From Fibrobacter sp. UWB10 (lineage in GTDB: Bacteria > Fibrobacterota > Fibrobacteria > Fibrobacterales > Fibrobacteraceae): a DNA stretch of 64,000 bases. Position numbers and translations under genes: made by a program. The notes beneath the pieces were generated by a model. It was not told the origin of the DNA. It saw nothing but the letters and a program-made list of their open reading frames with translations, and ran no database searches. Below, piece after piece: positions 17,976-26,182 of the stretch. Location of the stretch: the NCBI RefSeq assembly GCF_900182935.1, contig NZ_FXUE01000006.1:62001-126000 (forward strand). Direction: 5' to 3'. Position 1 is the stretch's first letter. Each line of letters begins with the position of its first letter.

Positions 17976-19238
17976 CTAGCCGAAAGCTTTTTCGAGAATG
18001 TTCATGATGTTCTGGGCGAATGAAATTCCGTTGGGCGGATTCAGTTGCTCTTTGATGAACTTCTGACGTACATCGCGTTTGGTGTCGGCTCCGGCTTTGC
18101 CAGCGACCATTTGAAGGAATTCGTCGATGCTGAAATCGCTTTGCGTGTAGTTGGCCTCCATAGAAGCCTTCCCGAAGTTGCAAAGGATGTCGTCGCGCTG
18201 GTTGCCGATGTAGAGTACGGGCTTGTCGACATAAAGGTATTCTACCGTGAACGAACCGCAGTCATGAATCAATGCATCAGATGTCTTGAACAAATCGATA
18301 TAGTCGTTGTCGAACAAGAATGTGTTCGACGCGACATTCCATGCTGCAAAGTAGGTGTCGGTGCGGGCTTTGCCCCAATCGGGGTGACGGTAGAGGTGTT
18401 CCTTGAGATGCGGGTGCGGCTTGAATGCAAACTGGAATTCCGGGTTTTTGCGAGCGCGATCAAGCATGGATTCTGCGTGGGCTAGGAATGTACCGCAGTC
18501 GGCCAGGTCATCGCTCAATACGGAATGGTGTACGCCCCATACGATTCGCTTGATTTTAGGATCCTTGATTTTCCAGGGATCGCTTGCAGCGGGTGTTGCA
18601 AACTTGTCGGCGAGAGGATAGCCTACAACTTCGACATTCTTGCCTCGGATCAAGGAAATCTGTTCGGCATTCTTTTTGTGCAGTTCCGAAGGGTAGAAAA
18701 GTTTCCAAGCCAAATTGTGCACTTGGGCGTCGTATGCCCACTTGTAGTTTGAAATAAAGAAGGCGTAAGGAACGTAGCAGATGAGCTTGTCCAAGAAATT
18801 GTAGGCGCGAAGTTCTTCGGTAATGCTGTTCTTGTATGGCTGCGCGTAAAAGAGAATGTCGGGGTCGGTTCCTTGGAGCGTTTCTATAACCGGGAATCCC
18901 TTTTCTCCAAAATACTTAGTCATCTTGTCGTGATGCATCTGCTGAATTTCGAGCGTGTCTTGCGGACGCTTGGTCAGCAGTACGACCGGCTTGAAATGCG
19001 AACTTTTTTGCATGAGTTCGAAAAGGTTGTCGTATTTCCAGAAAGAAACAGACATAGCCATGAAAACGACATTGACCTTCTGGTTCTGCTGGATTTTGGC
19101 GCGAACTTTAGCAACGGCCTTCTTTTCGCGGCTTCTTTTGCCGGCTAAAAGAAGACGGTCTTTGATGCGAAGCGAATTTTGCAGGTTCTTGAGAGGAGCT
19201 GGAATCAGACTGTACAATTTTTTAACGGAAAGCTTCAT
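17976..19238 (-). CDS. CDP-glycerol glycerophosphotransferase-like protein (copy A)
   Basis: A 420-residue cytoplasmic or membrane-peripheral protein with a basic, amphipathic N-terminus. About residues 55-400 form a GT-B-like domain: IKRIVWGVHHSVL, FKPHPHLKEHLY (the HPH motif) and DALIHDCGSFTVEYLYVDKPVLYIG, which corresponds to the D(Y/C)SS-(x)-(F/E) nucleotide-binding region of TagB/TagF. The match is weaker than for the protein at 20192, and the DCGSFTVEYL variant marks a separate branch. It probably transfers a polyol-phosphate to a lipid-linked glycan. The phosphatase gene starts nine bases downstream. Confidence 0.75.
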   Translation of the reverse strand: MKLSVKKLYSLIPAPLKNLQNSLRIKDRLLLAGKRSREKKAVAKVRAKIQQNQKVNVVFMAMSVSFWKYDNLFELMQKSSHFKPVVLLTKRPQDTLEIQQMHHDKMTKYFGEKGFPVIETLQGTDPDILFYAQPYKNSITEELRAYNFLDKLICYVPYAFFISNYKWAYDAQVHNLAWKLFYPSELHKKNAEQISLIRGKNVEVVGYPLADKFATPAASDPWKIKDPKIKRIVWGVHHSVLSDDLADCGTFLAHAESMLDRARKNPEFQFAFKPHPHLKEHLYRHPDWGKARTDTYFAAWNVASNTFLFDNDYIDLFKTSDALIHDCGSFTVEYLYVDKPVLYIGNQRDDILCNFGKASMEANYTQSDFSIDEFLQMVAGKAGADTKRDVRQKFIKEQLNPPNGISFAQNIMNILEKAFG

Positions 19239-19250
19239 GAAAAGCGGCCT

Positions 19251-20147
19251 TTACCATTCAAGGTAAATCTTGGAGTCGGTGGTATAGATTGCTTTGTAGT
19301 GCGGGAGCCTGAAAAAGAAATTCTTGAATTTTCTGGTGCGGGCAAGTCTTCGAGTATAATATTTCTTGACCGAATTCAAGAACTTTTTTTGATCGGCGGT
19401 TAAGTTGTCAATTCGTTCAAGAATCGCTTCGCGCCAGAAAGCTCTGTCGGCAAGTCGAGGGGCCTCGCGGTAATGAATGGGACCCAATTTTTTCCATTCC
19501 AGAGGCTTTGAAGAATTACTGTTGTGGCGCCTGTGCTGCGTGATAATCTGTTTTGTGTAAATAAGCCCGTCTACAAAGGGGGCGAGGGCGGCAAACCAGG
19601 CGTCGTGATATTTGGCCTTTTCGGGAATGGGGAGTGCTTTTTCAAGAAAATTCTTGCGTATAAGCATTGAGGCGCCTTGAAAGCAACTGCTGTTGAAGTA
19701 CACTCGGTAGGCAACTTCGAGATTTGCGGCCGGAGGAATTTCGAGACAGTCGGCGTCGCTCAAAGTCATGCCTAAAGATTCTCCCGAACTTCCAATCAGG
19801 TTTGCATCTCCGCAGGCAATGCTGTGGTTTCCGATGGTGTCCAAAAGAATTTGCAAGTGGTTCAGCTCCCAAATGTCATCTTGGTCGGAAAGGGCGATGT
19901 ATTCGCCTTGGCAAAGCCTGATTGCCTTTTCAAAATTTTTCTTGAAACCCAGATTTTCTTCGTTGCGGAATGGTTTGATACGAGAATCTTCGGTGGCGTT
20001 CTTCTGGATAATTTCCCAAGTGTCGTCCGAAGAATGGTCGTCGCAGATAATGATTTCGATATCTTTGTAAGATTGGTTTCGAATGGAATCCAACTGTAAT
20101 TGGAGGTATTTTGCCCCGTTGTAAGTTGCCATTGCAATTGAAATCAT
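19251..20147 (-). CDS. Family 2 glycosyltransferase
   Basis: A 298-residue GT-A fold enzyme. ISIAMATYNGAKYLQLQLDSIRNQSYKDIEIIICDDHSSDDTW opens the protein; ALSDQDDIWE (about 90-99) carries the metal-binding aspartates in the form typical of the rhamnosyltransferase-like branch of GT2. The C-terminal 60 residues are basic. It is the first gene of the five-gene minus-strand unit ending at 15292 and starts 44 bases from the divergent glycerophosphotransferase gene. Confidence 0.88.
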   Translation of the reverse strand: MISIAMATYNGAKYLQLQLDSIRNQSYKDIEIIICDDHSSDDTWEIIQKNATEDSRIKPFRNEENLGFKKNFEKAIRLCQGEYIALSDQDDIWELNHLQILLDTIGNHSIACGDANLIGSSGESLGMTLSDADCLEIPPAANLEVAYRVYFNSSCFQGASMLIRKNFLEKALPIPEKAKYHDAWFAALAPFVDGLIYTKQIITQHRRHNSNSSKPLEWKKLGPIHYREAPRLADRAFWREAILERIDNLTADQKKFLNSVKKYYTRRLARTRKFKNFFFRLPHYKAIYTTDSKIYLEW

Positions 20148-20191
20148 GTGCGAAAAGTCCTTGAGAATGCTAAGGAAAAAAATAGAATTTT

Positions 20192-21436
20192 ATGAAGGCT
20201 GGGAAAAGCCGACTTTTAAATAGAGCTATATTTGAATTGAAAAAATGGAGCGTTGAATTGAAACTCAAAGACCGCCTAAGAGAAATCCTATTTTACTGTT
20301 TCAGAATCTTCCCTGTCCAAAAGAAGAAGGTGCTTTTTGATAACTTTATAGGCCGCGGTTACGGTTGCAATCCCAAATATATTGCCCGGGCCCTCAAGCA
20401 AATTGACCCGACCCTAGATATAGTCTGGCTTGCCCGAAAGGAACTTATGAAGTGTGATCGCGAGGGCGGTCGCAATGTTAAACTGGGCTCCCTGCGTTCG
20501 GTGTATGAACAGGCGACGGCGAAAGTATGGGTGGCCAATAACCGCCAAAAGGAATATGTCCGCAAAAGGGCGAATCAGGTGTATTTGCAGACATGGCATG
20601 GCGCCATTGGAATCAAGAAATGCGAAGGCGATATGGGCGATTTGGTGAATGCAGATTGGAAACGCTGTGCCATCAATGATTCTCGCATGATTGACATGAT
20701 GATTTCTAACAGCAAGTTCTGCACCGATGTCTACAAGCGTGCTTTCTGGTATAATGGACCTGTTTGGGAGGTTGGATACCCGCGTAATGACTTGATGCTG
20801 AATCCGAATGAAGGCGTTTTCGAGAAAGTTCGGAAATCTCTGAATCTGGCTTCGGATGTCAAACTGTTCCTGTATGCTCCGACTTTCCGCAAGGTTCGTA
20901 CGGACTGGCAAAGCGATAGCCTGGATTTGGAAAAAGTGCTTGCAGCGCTTGAAAAAAAAATTGGCGGAAATTGGGTCTGCCTTTTGAGATTGCATCCGTT
21001 TGCCATCAAGGCGAACGAAGGCCGTATTCAGTTCTCGGACCGTGTGGTTAATGCATCTAAGTACGAAGATATGCAAGAATTAATGTGCGCTGCCGATGTG
21101 TTGTGCACGGATTATTCTTCGTGCATTTTTGACTTTATTCTTTCGCGTAAGCCTGCTTTGATGTATGCGCCGGATATGGAACATTACTTGCAGGAACGTT
21201 CCTTCCATTTTGACCCGTACAAGTTGCCGTTTAGTTGCTCCCTTAGTAATGACGAAATCGTGAAGGCGATTGATTCGTTTGACGATGCCGCCTACCAGAA
21301 GGCAATTGATGCCTTTATTGAACGCGAACAGGTGATTGAAAAGGGCTGCGCCTCGCAAAAGGTGGCTGAACTTGTCGCAAGCATTTGTGTTGAAAAGCCC
21401 ATCGACCCTGCGACTCTTGGTCGCGTAGTGCGGTAA
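20192..21436 (+). CDS. CDP-glycerol glycerophosphotransferase (TagB/TagF-like, copy B)
   Basis: A 414-residue enzyme of the Glyphos_transf family, which moves glycerol-phosphate (or ribitol-phosphate) from a CDP donor onto lipid-linked glycan. Signatures include LFDNFIGRGYGCNPKYIARAL, QTWHGAIGIKKC (the catalytic TWHG-type histidine), LRLHPF, and DVLCTDYSSCIFDFILSRKPALMYAPDMEHY, the classic donor-binding DYSS. The basic N-terminal 50 residues would sit on the membrane surface. A run of nine A at 20952-20960 lies in the coding sequence. The start has only a distant AAGGA, so translation may be weak. Confidence 0.9.
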   Translation: MKAGKSRLLNRAIFELKKWSVELKLKDRLREILFYCFRIFPVQKKKVLFDNFIGRGYGCNPKYIARALKQIDPTLDIVWLARKELMKCDREGGRNVKLGSLRSVYEQATAKVWVANNRQKEYVRKRANQVYLQTWHGAIGIKKCEGDMGDLVNADWKRCAINDSRMIDMMISNSKFCTDVYKRAFWYNGPVWEVGYPRNDLMLNPNEGVFEKVRKSLNLASDVKLFLYAPTFRKVRTDWQSDSLDLEKVLAALEKKIGGNWVCLLRLHPFAIKANEGRIQFSDRVVNASKYEDMQELMCAADVLCTDYSSCIFDFILSRKPALMYAPDMEHYLQERSFHFDPYKLPFSCSLSNDEIVKAIDSFDDAAYQKAIDAFIEREQVIEKGCASQKVAELVASICVEKPIDPATLGRVVR

Positions 21437-21479
21437 TCGTTTTTGTTGATTAAAAGTATAATTGATAAGGAGACCATGT

Positions 21480-22559
21480 ATGACTGAAATTGAATCTTCT
21501 TATGATTCTTTTTTGCAGAGGGATGTTGAATTTATTTCGAATAGCTCTTGTGTCCCTTGGGAAGATTTTCGTTCCAAGTCTGTTTTGGTGACTGGTGCGA
21601 CAGGACTCATTGGCTCCTTAATTGTTCTGGCTCTTGCTTGTCGTAATAGGTTGTTTAATCAAGAAATCAAGATTAAGGCGCTCGCTCGCAACAAGAAAAA
21701 GGCTGAACGCGTATTCGAAAGCCTTCTCGGTCGACCCGGATTCGAAATTGTCGAAGGTGATGTGAACGCTTCTATTGAAGGCGCCGGCGAAGTGGACTAC
21801 ATCATTCATACGGCAAGTGCGACTAGCTCGAAGTATTTCGTGACGAATCCTGTAGAAACCATCGCGACGGCAATCGACGGCACCCGCAACGTGCTGGAAC
21901 TTGCACGCCGTTGCAAGGTGAAAGGTTTCCTTTACCTATCCTCGCTTGAAGTCTACGGCGTTCCAGCCGAAGGCCATGTCAATATGCTGGAATCTGAAGC
22001 GGGCTACATTGATTCGATGAAGGTTCGTAGCTGTTATTCCGAAGGCAAGCGCATGGTAGAATGTCTTTGTGCCTCTTACGCCTCGGAATATGGCGTTCCG
22101 GTAAAAGTTGCTCGTCTTGGACAAACTTTTGGTGCGGGCGTTCCCTATGAGGACAATCGAGTTTTTGCACAATTTTCTCGCAGCGCGATTGAAGGCGTAG
22201 ATATCGTTCTCAAAACGAAGGGTGAAACGCTCCGTAACTATTGCTATACGGCAGATGCCGTGACGGCCTTGTTGACGATTCTTGCAAAGGGAAATGTTTC
22301 TGAGGCTTATAACGTAGCTAACAAAAATACGGCCATCACGATTGCTGATATGGCGCAACTTGTGTGTCGCAAATTTTCCAATGGCAAAAGCAATGTCGTC
22401 TTTGATATTGCCGAAGATTGCGCAAAGTTGGGCTACAATCCGGTTGTGAAAATATGTTTAGATACGAACAAGTTGGAAAATCTTGGTTGGAAAGCGGAGT
22501 ACGACTTGGAACAAATGTTTGAGCGTACAATAGAAAGTATGAAGCTAAAACAGCCGTAA
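21480..22559 (+). CDS. NAD-dependent epimerase/dehydratase (extended SDR)
   Basis: A 359-residue nucleotide-sugar enzyme. The ATG at 21480 is chosen because AAGGAGA lies six bases upstream; an earlier in-frame TTG at 21462 has no such site. The Rossmann motif is VTGATGLIGS, the active-site serine segment YLSSLEVYG, and the catalytic YxxxK is in SCYSEGKRMVE. The family includes 4,6-dehydratases, decarboxylases and epimerases. A SDR reductase is fused to IspD-like proteins in some CDP-ribitol pathways, but this protein has the extended SDR pattern and its substrate is open. The stop lies five bases from that of the convergent flippase. Confidence 0.85.
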   Translation: MTEIESSYDSFLQRDVEFISNSSCVPWEDFRSKSVLVTGATGLIGSLIVLALACRNRLFNQEIKIKALARNKKKAERVFESLLGRPGFEIVEGDVNASIEGAGEVDYIIHTASATSSKYFVTNPVETIATAIDGTRNVLELARRCKVKGFLYLSSLEVYGVPAEGHVNMLESEAGYIDSMKVRSCYSEGKRMVECLCASYASEYGVPVKVARLGQTFGAGVPYEDNRVFAQFSRSAIEGVDIVLKTKGETLRNYCYTADAVTALLTILAKGNVSEAYNVANKNTAITIADMAQLVCRKFSNGKSNVVFDIAEDCAKLGYNPVVKICLDTNKLENLGWKAEYDLEQMFERTIESMKLKQP

Positions 22560-22564
22560 GTACA

Positions 22565-24106
22565 TTATCGGTGGAATCTTTGGGCTATTTTGTTGTATAG
22601 CCTTGCAATTCCTTTGCGGTCATTTTTATTCAATATAATCGCATAACCGATAATAAAACCGAATAGGCAACAGGCGACAATACTTGTTGCAAGAATCGGC
22701 CAGCTGATATGTGAAATTTGGTTTTTCAGAATAAATAGCGGGACAATCAAGACGGCGAATGCGATGCCGCTACGTAGCATTCCTAAGTATAGAGCCTTTG
22801 CCTTGATTTTGATGCATTTGGCGCCATAAATGGGCAGGAATATAAGAGCCTTAGACAGGCTGAAGAATGAGCCCGTTCCTGCAATCAAAAGCATGTGCGT
22901 CAGAGAGCTTTCGGTAATGTTAATCCCAATGACAACGGTTGCAAATGTAGCCGTATAAATAACAAGGTTGAACAAGGCGTTCGCTTTGAGCTTGTTTGTT
23001 AAGGGGAAAATGTTGTATATGGGCTGTAACGGCATGGCCAAGGGCAATTCAAGGCAACCTGCTGCGGTCAACAAGTACAACAATTTGGCGTCTTGAGAAG
23101 GTAGCCACAATTGATAAAACCAGTCGCAGAAAACAAAAATGAATGCTGTCGGAATAAAGCTGATGAAACCAAAAATTCTAAGGGACTGCTCAATGCTTTT
23201 GTGTAATTCGTCAAAGTTGTTCTGGGCATAAAGTTTTGTCCAAGGCGGGGCGAAAATGGAATTGATTCGTTCAAAAAGGGTGAGCGTCAGCGTCGGGATT
23301 CTTTTAATGATGGCGAGAATACCCATCTCGGTTGGGCCAATCAACAGGTTCGCAATTAGAAGGTCGAAACCATGTTGCAATAGTCCGCTTAATCTAGATA
23401 CAATATTCCAGATGCCTGCAGAAAGCAACTCCTTGATTGCTTTGGTGTCAAAATATTTGAGCCCGATGATAAGATCCGGCGTAAGTCTGCGCCGGAAATG
23501 AATGTTGGTTATGATAATGTAGATTGTGCTGATGACTGTTGCAAGGCCGATGTACCAGACGGCCGGGTCGAAAAAGTAAAAGATTCCTACGAGAAGAATA
23601 GCCTTGAGGGCGTTTGCGATAATGGTTCTTGTTGAAGAAAGGTCTAGACGGTTGCGGATGAAGGTGCAGACGTTATAGACGTTGAATATGATGCTGATGA
23701 AAAAGTTGAGGAATATGCATCCGAAAAGGACTTTCACATCGTACAGGTTGTTGGCAGGAATGTCGATGATGTGTTCTAGCTTGTATAGTACGGCAAGCCC
23801 TATGATGCTGATGAATGCAACGAGAATGATGTTAGAGTAAAATACGGAACTGAAGTATTTTCGGGCTTTTTCAATATCGTTTTGGTGAACGCTAATAGTT
23901 ATAAATCGTCCGGCCATGGAATTCAAGGCGATGGTTGCGATTTGAGCGTAGCTTACAAAGTTGCTTGCAAGACCAACGAAACCATACGCGGCGGCACCCA
24001 AACGGCTAACAATGTAGGGCGTCAGGAAAAAGGTAATTCCTATACTTACAAGAAATGAAAATACCTGAGCGATGCCGTTGATTGCAAATTTCTTTTTGGA
24101 TTCCAT
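22565..24106 (-). CDS. Wzx-type polysaccharide flippase (copy 1)
   Basis: A 513-residue inner-membrane protein with about 12-14 hydrophobic segments, beginning MESKKKFAINGIAQVFSFLVSIGITFFLTPYIV, the typical start of the RfbX/Wzx MOP family, which moves undecaprenyl-linked repeat units to the periplasm. The start at 24106 is chosen over 24124 because it aligns with the paralogue (MSSKKRF) and has GCGGA just upstream. It is strongly similar by eye to the flippase at 26179-27708 (for example GAAAYGFVGLASNFV, IALNSMAGRFITISVHQN, FERINSIFAPPWTKLYA in both). The two same-strand copies flank a GT4/deacetylase pair. Confidence 0.9.
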   Translation of the reverse strand: MESKKKFAINGIAQVFSFLVSIGITFFLTPYIVSRLGAAAYGFVGLASNFVSYAQIATIALNSMAGRFITISVHQNDIEKARKYFSSVFYSNIILVAFISIIGLAVLYKLEHIIDIPANNLYDVKVLFGCIFLNFFISIIFNVYNVCTFIRNRLDLSSTRTIIANALKAILLVGIFYFFDPAVWYIGLATVISTIYIIITNIHFRRRLTPDLIIGLKYFDTKAIKELLSAGIWNIVSRLSGLLQHGFDLLIANLLIGPTEMGILAIIKRIPTLTLTLFERINSIFAPPWTKLYAQNNFDELHKSIEQSLRIFGFISFIPTAFIFVFCDWFYQLWLPSQDAKLLYLLTAAGCLELPLAMPLQPIYNIFPLTNKLKANALFNLVIYTATFATVVIGINITESSLTHMLLIAGTGSFFSLSKALIFLPIYGAKCIKIKAKALYLGMLRSGIAFAVLIVPLFILKNQISHISWPILATSIVACCLFGFIIGYAIILNKNDRKGIARLYNKIAQRFHR

Positions 24107-24137
24107 TGTCCGCAAAAATAGCATTTTTTTATATTTA
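24105..24137 (+). promoter_or_regulatory. Candidate Bacteroides-type promoter for the GT4 gene
   Basis: ATTG at 24105-24108 is followed after 21 bases by TATATTTA at 24130-24137, one mismatch from TTTG and one from TAnnTTTG. It lies 21 bases before the ATG at 24159 and overlaps the start of the divergent flippase. Confidence 0.35.
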
Positions 24138-24158
24138 GGTTAAAGGGAATGCGTAATT

Positions 24159-25229
24159 ATGATAAAGCTTGTCGAAGTTATAGATGAATTGGAAATGGGA
24201 GGTGCTCAGCATGTATTGCATGAGATTATCACTCATTTGGATAAGGAAAAATTCGACATAACGATTATTTGCTTTAAAAAAGCCCGCCCCTTTGCATCTA
24301 TGTTGGAACAGGAAGTTCTGGCGAAAGGTTTCAAAGTGATTTATTTGAAGCCGAAAAAGCGTCGCTATAAATATTTGCAATTGATGTGGGAACTGACTAA
24401 AATCAGACCCGATGTCATTCATGCGCATCAGACCGGAATTGTGGCGGCTTATTGGGGTTTTTGGGCCCGTGTTAAAACGATTATCACGATTCATACCAAA
24501 CCCGCTCGCTCGTTCATTTTTAGAAATTCAAGGCGCGCTTATAAATTTGGGTTAAAGACGAAGTCCATTATAACGGTCGCTATTTCTGCATTCAATAAAA
24601 AATTGTGCCAGGAATACTGGAATATTCCGGAGAAAGAGGTTTGTTACGTAAACAACGGTGTCAATATAGACGGTTGCGTTCCGGAATCTCATGATTGCTT
24701 TTCTTTTATCAATGTGGGCCGCCAAGATGAAAATAAAAACCAGATTTTGATCATCAAGGCGTTCAATCGCTTTTTGAAAGAAGTTTCTTCTGATGTTCAA
24801 CTTTATTTGGTCGGCGACGGTGAATGCAAAGAGCAATTGCAAAAAACGGTTGCTGAATTGAATATCGAAGACAAGGTGATTTTTACGGGTTATATCGCAA
24901 ACCCGAGGCCTTTTTTGGCAAAAGCGGATGTGTATATTTCGTCAAGCCATCGAGAAGGTTTGCCCCTTTCTGTTCTCGAGGGAATGGCTTTTGGCTTGCC
25001 CGTGATTGCAACCGATGTGGGTGGCGTTCGCGATTTGGCTCAAGAGAATGGCTACTTGATTGAAGACGATGACGAAAACGCTATGTTCAACGCCATGCGC
25101 GAATTGTACAAAAATCCTGAAATTTGCAAAGACAAGGGTGCTAAATCCCTTGAGATTGTGCAGCAGTATACGACCCAGAAAATGGCCGATGGCTATGCAA
25201 AACTTTTTGAGGAGTATGCCAAAAAGTGA
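24159..25229 (+). CDS. Family 4 glycosyltransferase
   Basis: A 356-residue GT-B fold enzyme. The N-terminal acceptor domain opens with VIDELEMGGAQHVLHEIITHL, whose GGAQ loop is standard for GT4. The donor domain includes NVGRQDENKNQILIIKAF, YLVGDGECKEQL, VIFTGYI and the ExxxxxxxE motif in SSHREGLPLSVLEGMAFGLPVIATDVGG. The sugar is unknown. It overlaps the deacetylase gene by four bases (GTGA), so the two are coupled, and the pair sits between two paralogous flippase genes on the opposite strand. This stretch looks more AT-rich than its surroundings. Confidence 0.92.
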   Translation: MIKLVEVIDELEMGGAQHVLHEIITHLDKEKFDITIICFKKARPFASMLEQEVLAKGFKVIYLKPKKRRYKYLQLMWELTKIRPDVIHAHQTGIVAAYWGFWARVKTIITIHTKPARSFIFRNSRRAYKFGLKTKSIITVAISAFNKKLCQEYWNIPEKEVCYVNNGVNIDGCVPESHDCFSFINVGRQDENKNQILIIKAFNRFLKEVSSDVQLYLVGDGECKEQLQKTVAELNIEDKVIFTGYIANPRPFLAKADVYISSSHREGLPLSVLEGMAFGLPVIATDVGGVRDLAQENGYLIEDDDENAMFNAMRELYKNPEICKDKGAKSLEIVQQYTTQKMADGYAKLFEEYAKK

Positions 25230-26182
25230 AAAAGTTTTTGATAACGATTGATACGGAAGGCGATAATCTTTGGGAATATAAAATCGGTGATCCGGTTGAA
25301 ACGAAAAACGCCCGTGCTTTGCCCCGCTTTCAAAAACTTTGTGACAAGTTCGGCTTCAAGCCGGTTTACTTGACAAATTATGAAATGGCTCAGGATCCAT
25401 TCTATGTCGAATTTGCAAAGGCGGCGCAGAATGAAGGTCGTTGCGAAGTGGGCATGCACTTGCACGCATGGAATAATCCTCCTTATTTTGAATTGCCGGC
25501 TGCCGAAAAAGGCCTGCCTTATCTCATTGAATATCCCGAATCGGTGATGCGAGAAAAAATCCATGTGATGGATGATTTGCTCACGGAAAAATTCGGCGTG
25601 AAGCCTGTAACGCACCGTGCGGGGCGCTGGGCCATGAATCAGACCTATTTTGATTTGCTGATTGAAAAAGGCTATCTGGTGGATTGTTCTGTTACCCCGC
25701 ATATCGATTGGCGGACATCTGTGGGGTTGACGAAAAATAGTTGCGGTTCCGATTATCGCAATATGGCGGAAACGCCGTCTTTTATAACTTCGAGCAATGG
25801 AAAAGAATCCATCATAGAAGTTCCTGTTACGGTGGGCTTTGACCATCATTTCCGGGCAAAAAGAGTCCTGAAACATCCACAGAAAATTTTGGAAGAATTG
25901 AAATCGGCACGTAAAGGGCGACTCGTATGGGTGCGCCCGAACGGTAAAAATCTCAAACAGGTGCTCCGTTATGTAGCGCAGATGGCAAAGTCGGATTTTC
26001 CGTACCTTATGTTCATGATTCATTCTTCAGAACTGATGGCTGGCGGTAGCCCGACTTTTAGAACGGATGAATCTATAGAGAGACTCTATTCTGATTTAGA
26101 GGCTCTGTTTGAATGCGTTTCGAAAAATTACGAAGGCGAAACCATTCGGAACTACATTTCGCAATTGAATGAATTTTGCTAG
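25226..26182 (+). CDS. Polysaccharide deacetylase-family protein
   Basis: A 318-residue cytoplasmic protein (no signal peptide). ITIDTEGD at the start gives the paired aspartate of the NodB-homology region, GMHLHAW (about 76-82) gives the metal-binding HxH, and THRAGRWAMN (about 131-140) fits the following Arg/His region. The end (FMIHSSELMAGGSP) supplies the late His-Ser motif. It would remove acyl groups from a sugar precursor or act as a related hydrolase, as WalW-type proteins in LPS loci. The start is a GTG overlapping the GT4 stop, with GAGGA about 12 bases before it. Its last four bases overlap the convergent flippase end. Confidence 0.8.
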   Translation: MKKFLITIDTEGDNLWEYKIGDPVETKNARALPRFQKLCDKFGFKPVYLTNYEMAQDPFYVEFAKAAQNEGRCEVGMHLHAWNNPPYFELPAAEKGLPYLIEYPESVMREKIHVMDDLLTEKFGVKPVTHRAGRWAMNQTYFDLLIEKGYLVDCSVTPHIDWRTSVGLTKNSCGSDYRNMAETPSFITSSNGKESIIEVPVTVGFDHHFRAKRVLKHPQKILEELKSARKGRLVWVRPNGKNLKQVLRYVAQMAKSDFPYLMFMIHSSELMAGGSPTFRTDESIERLYSDLEALFECVSKNYEGETIRNYISQLNEFC

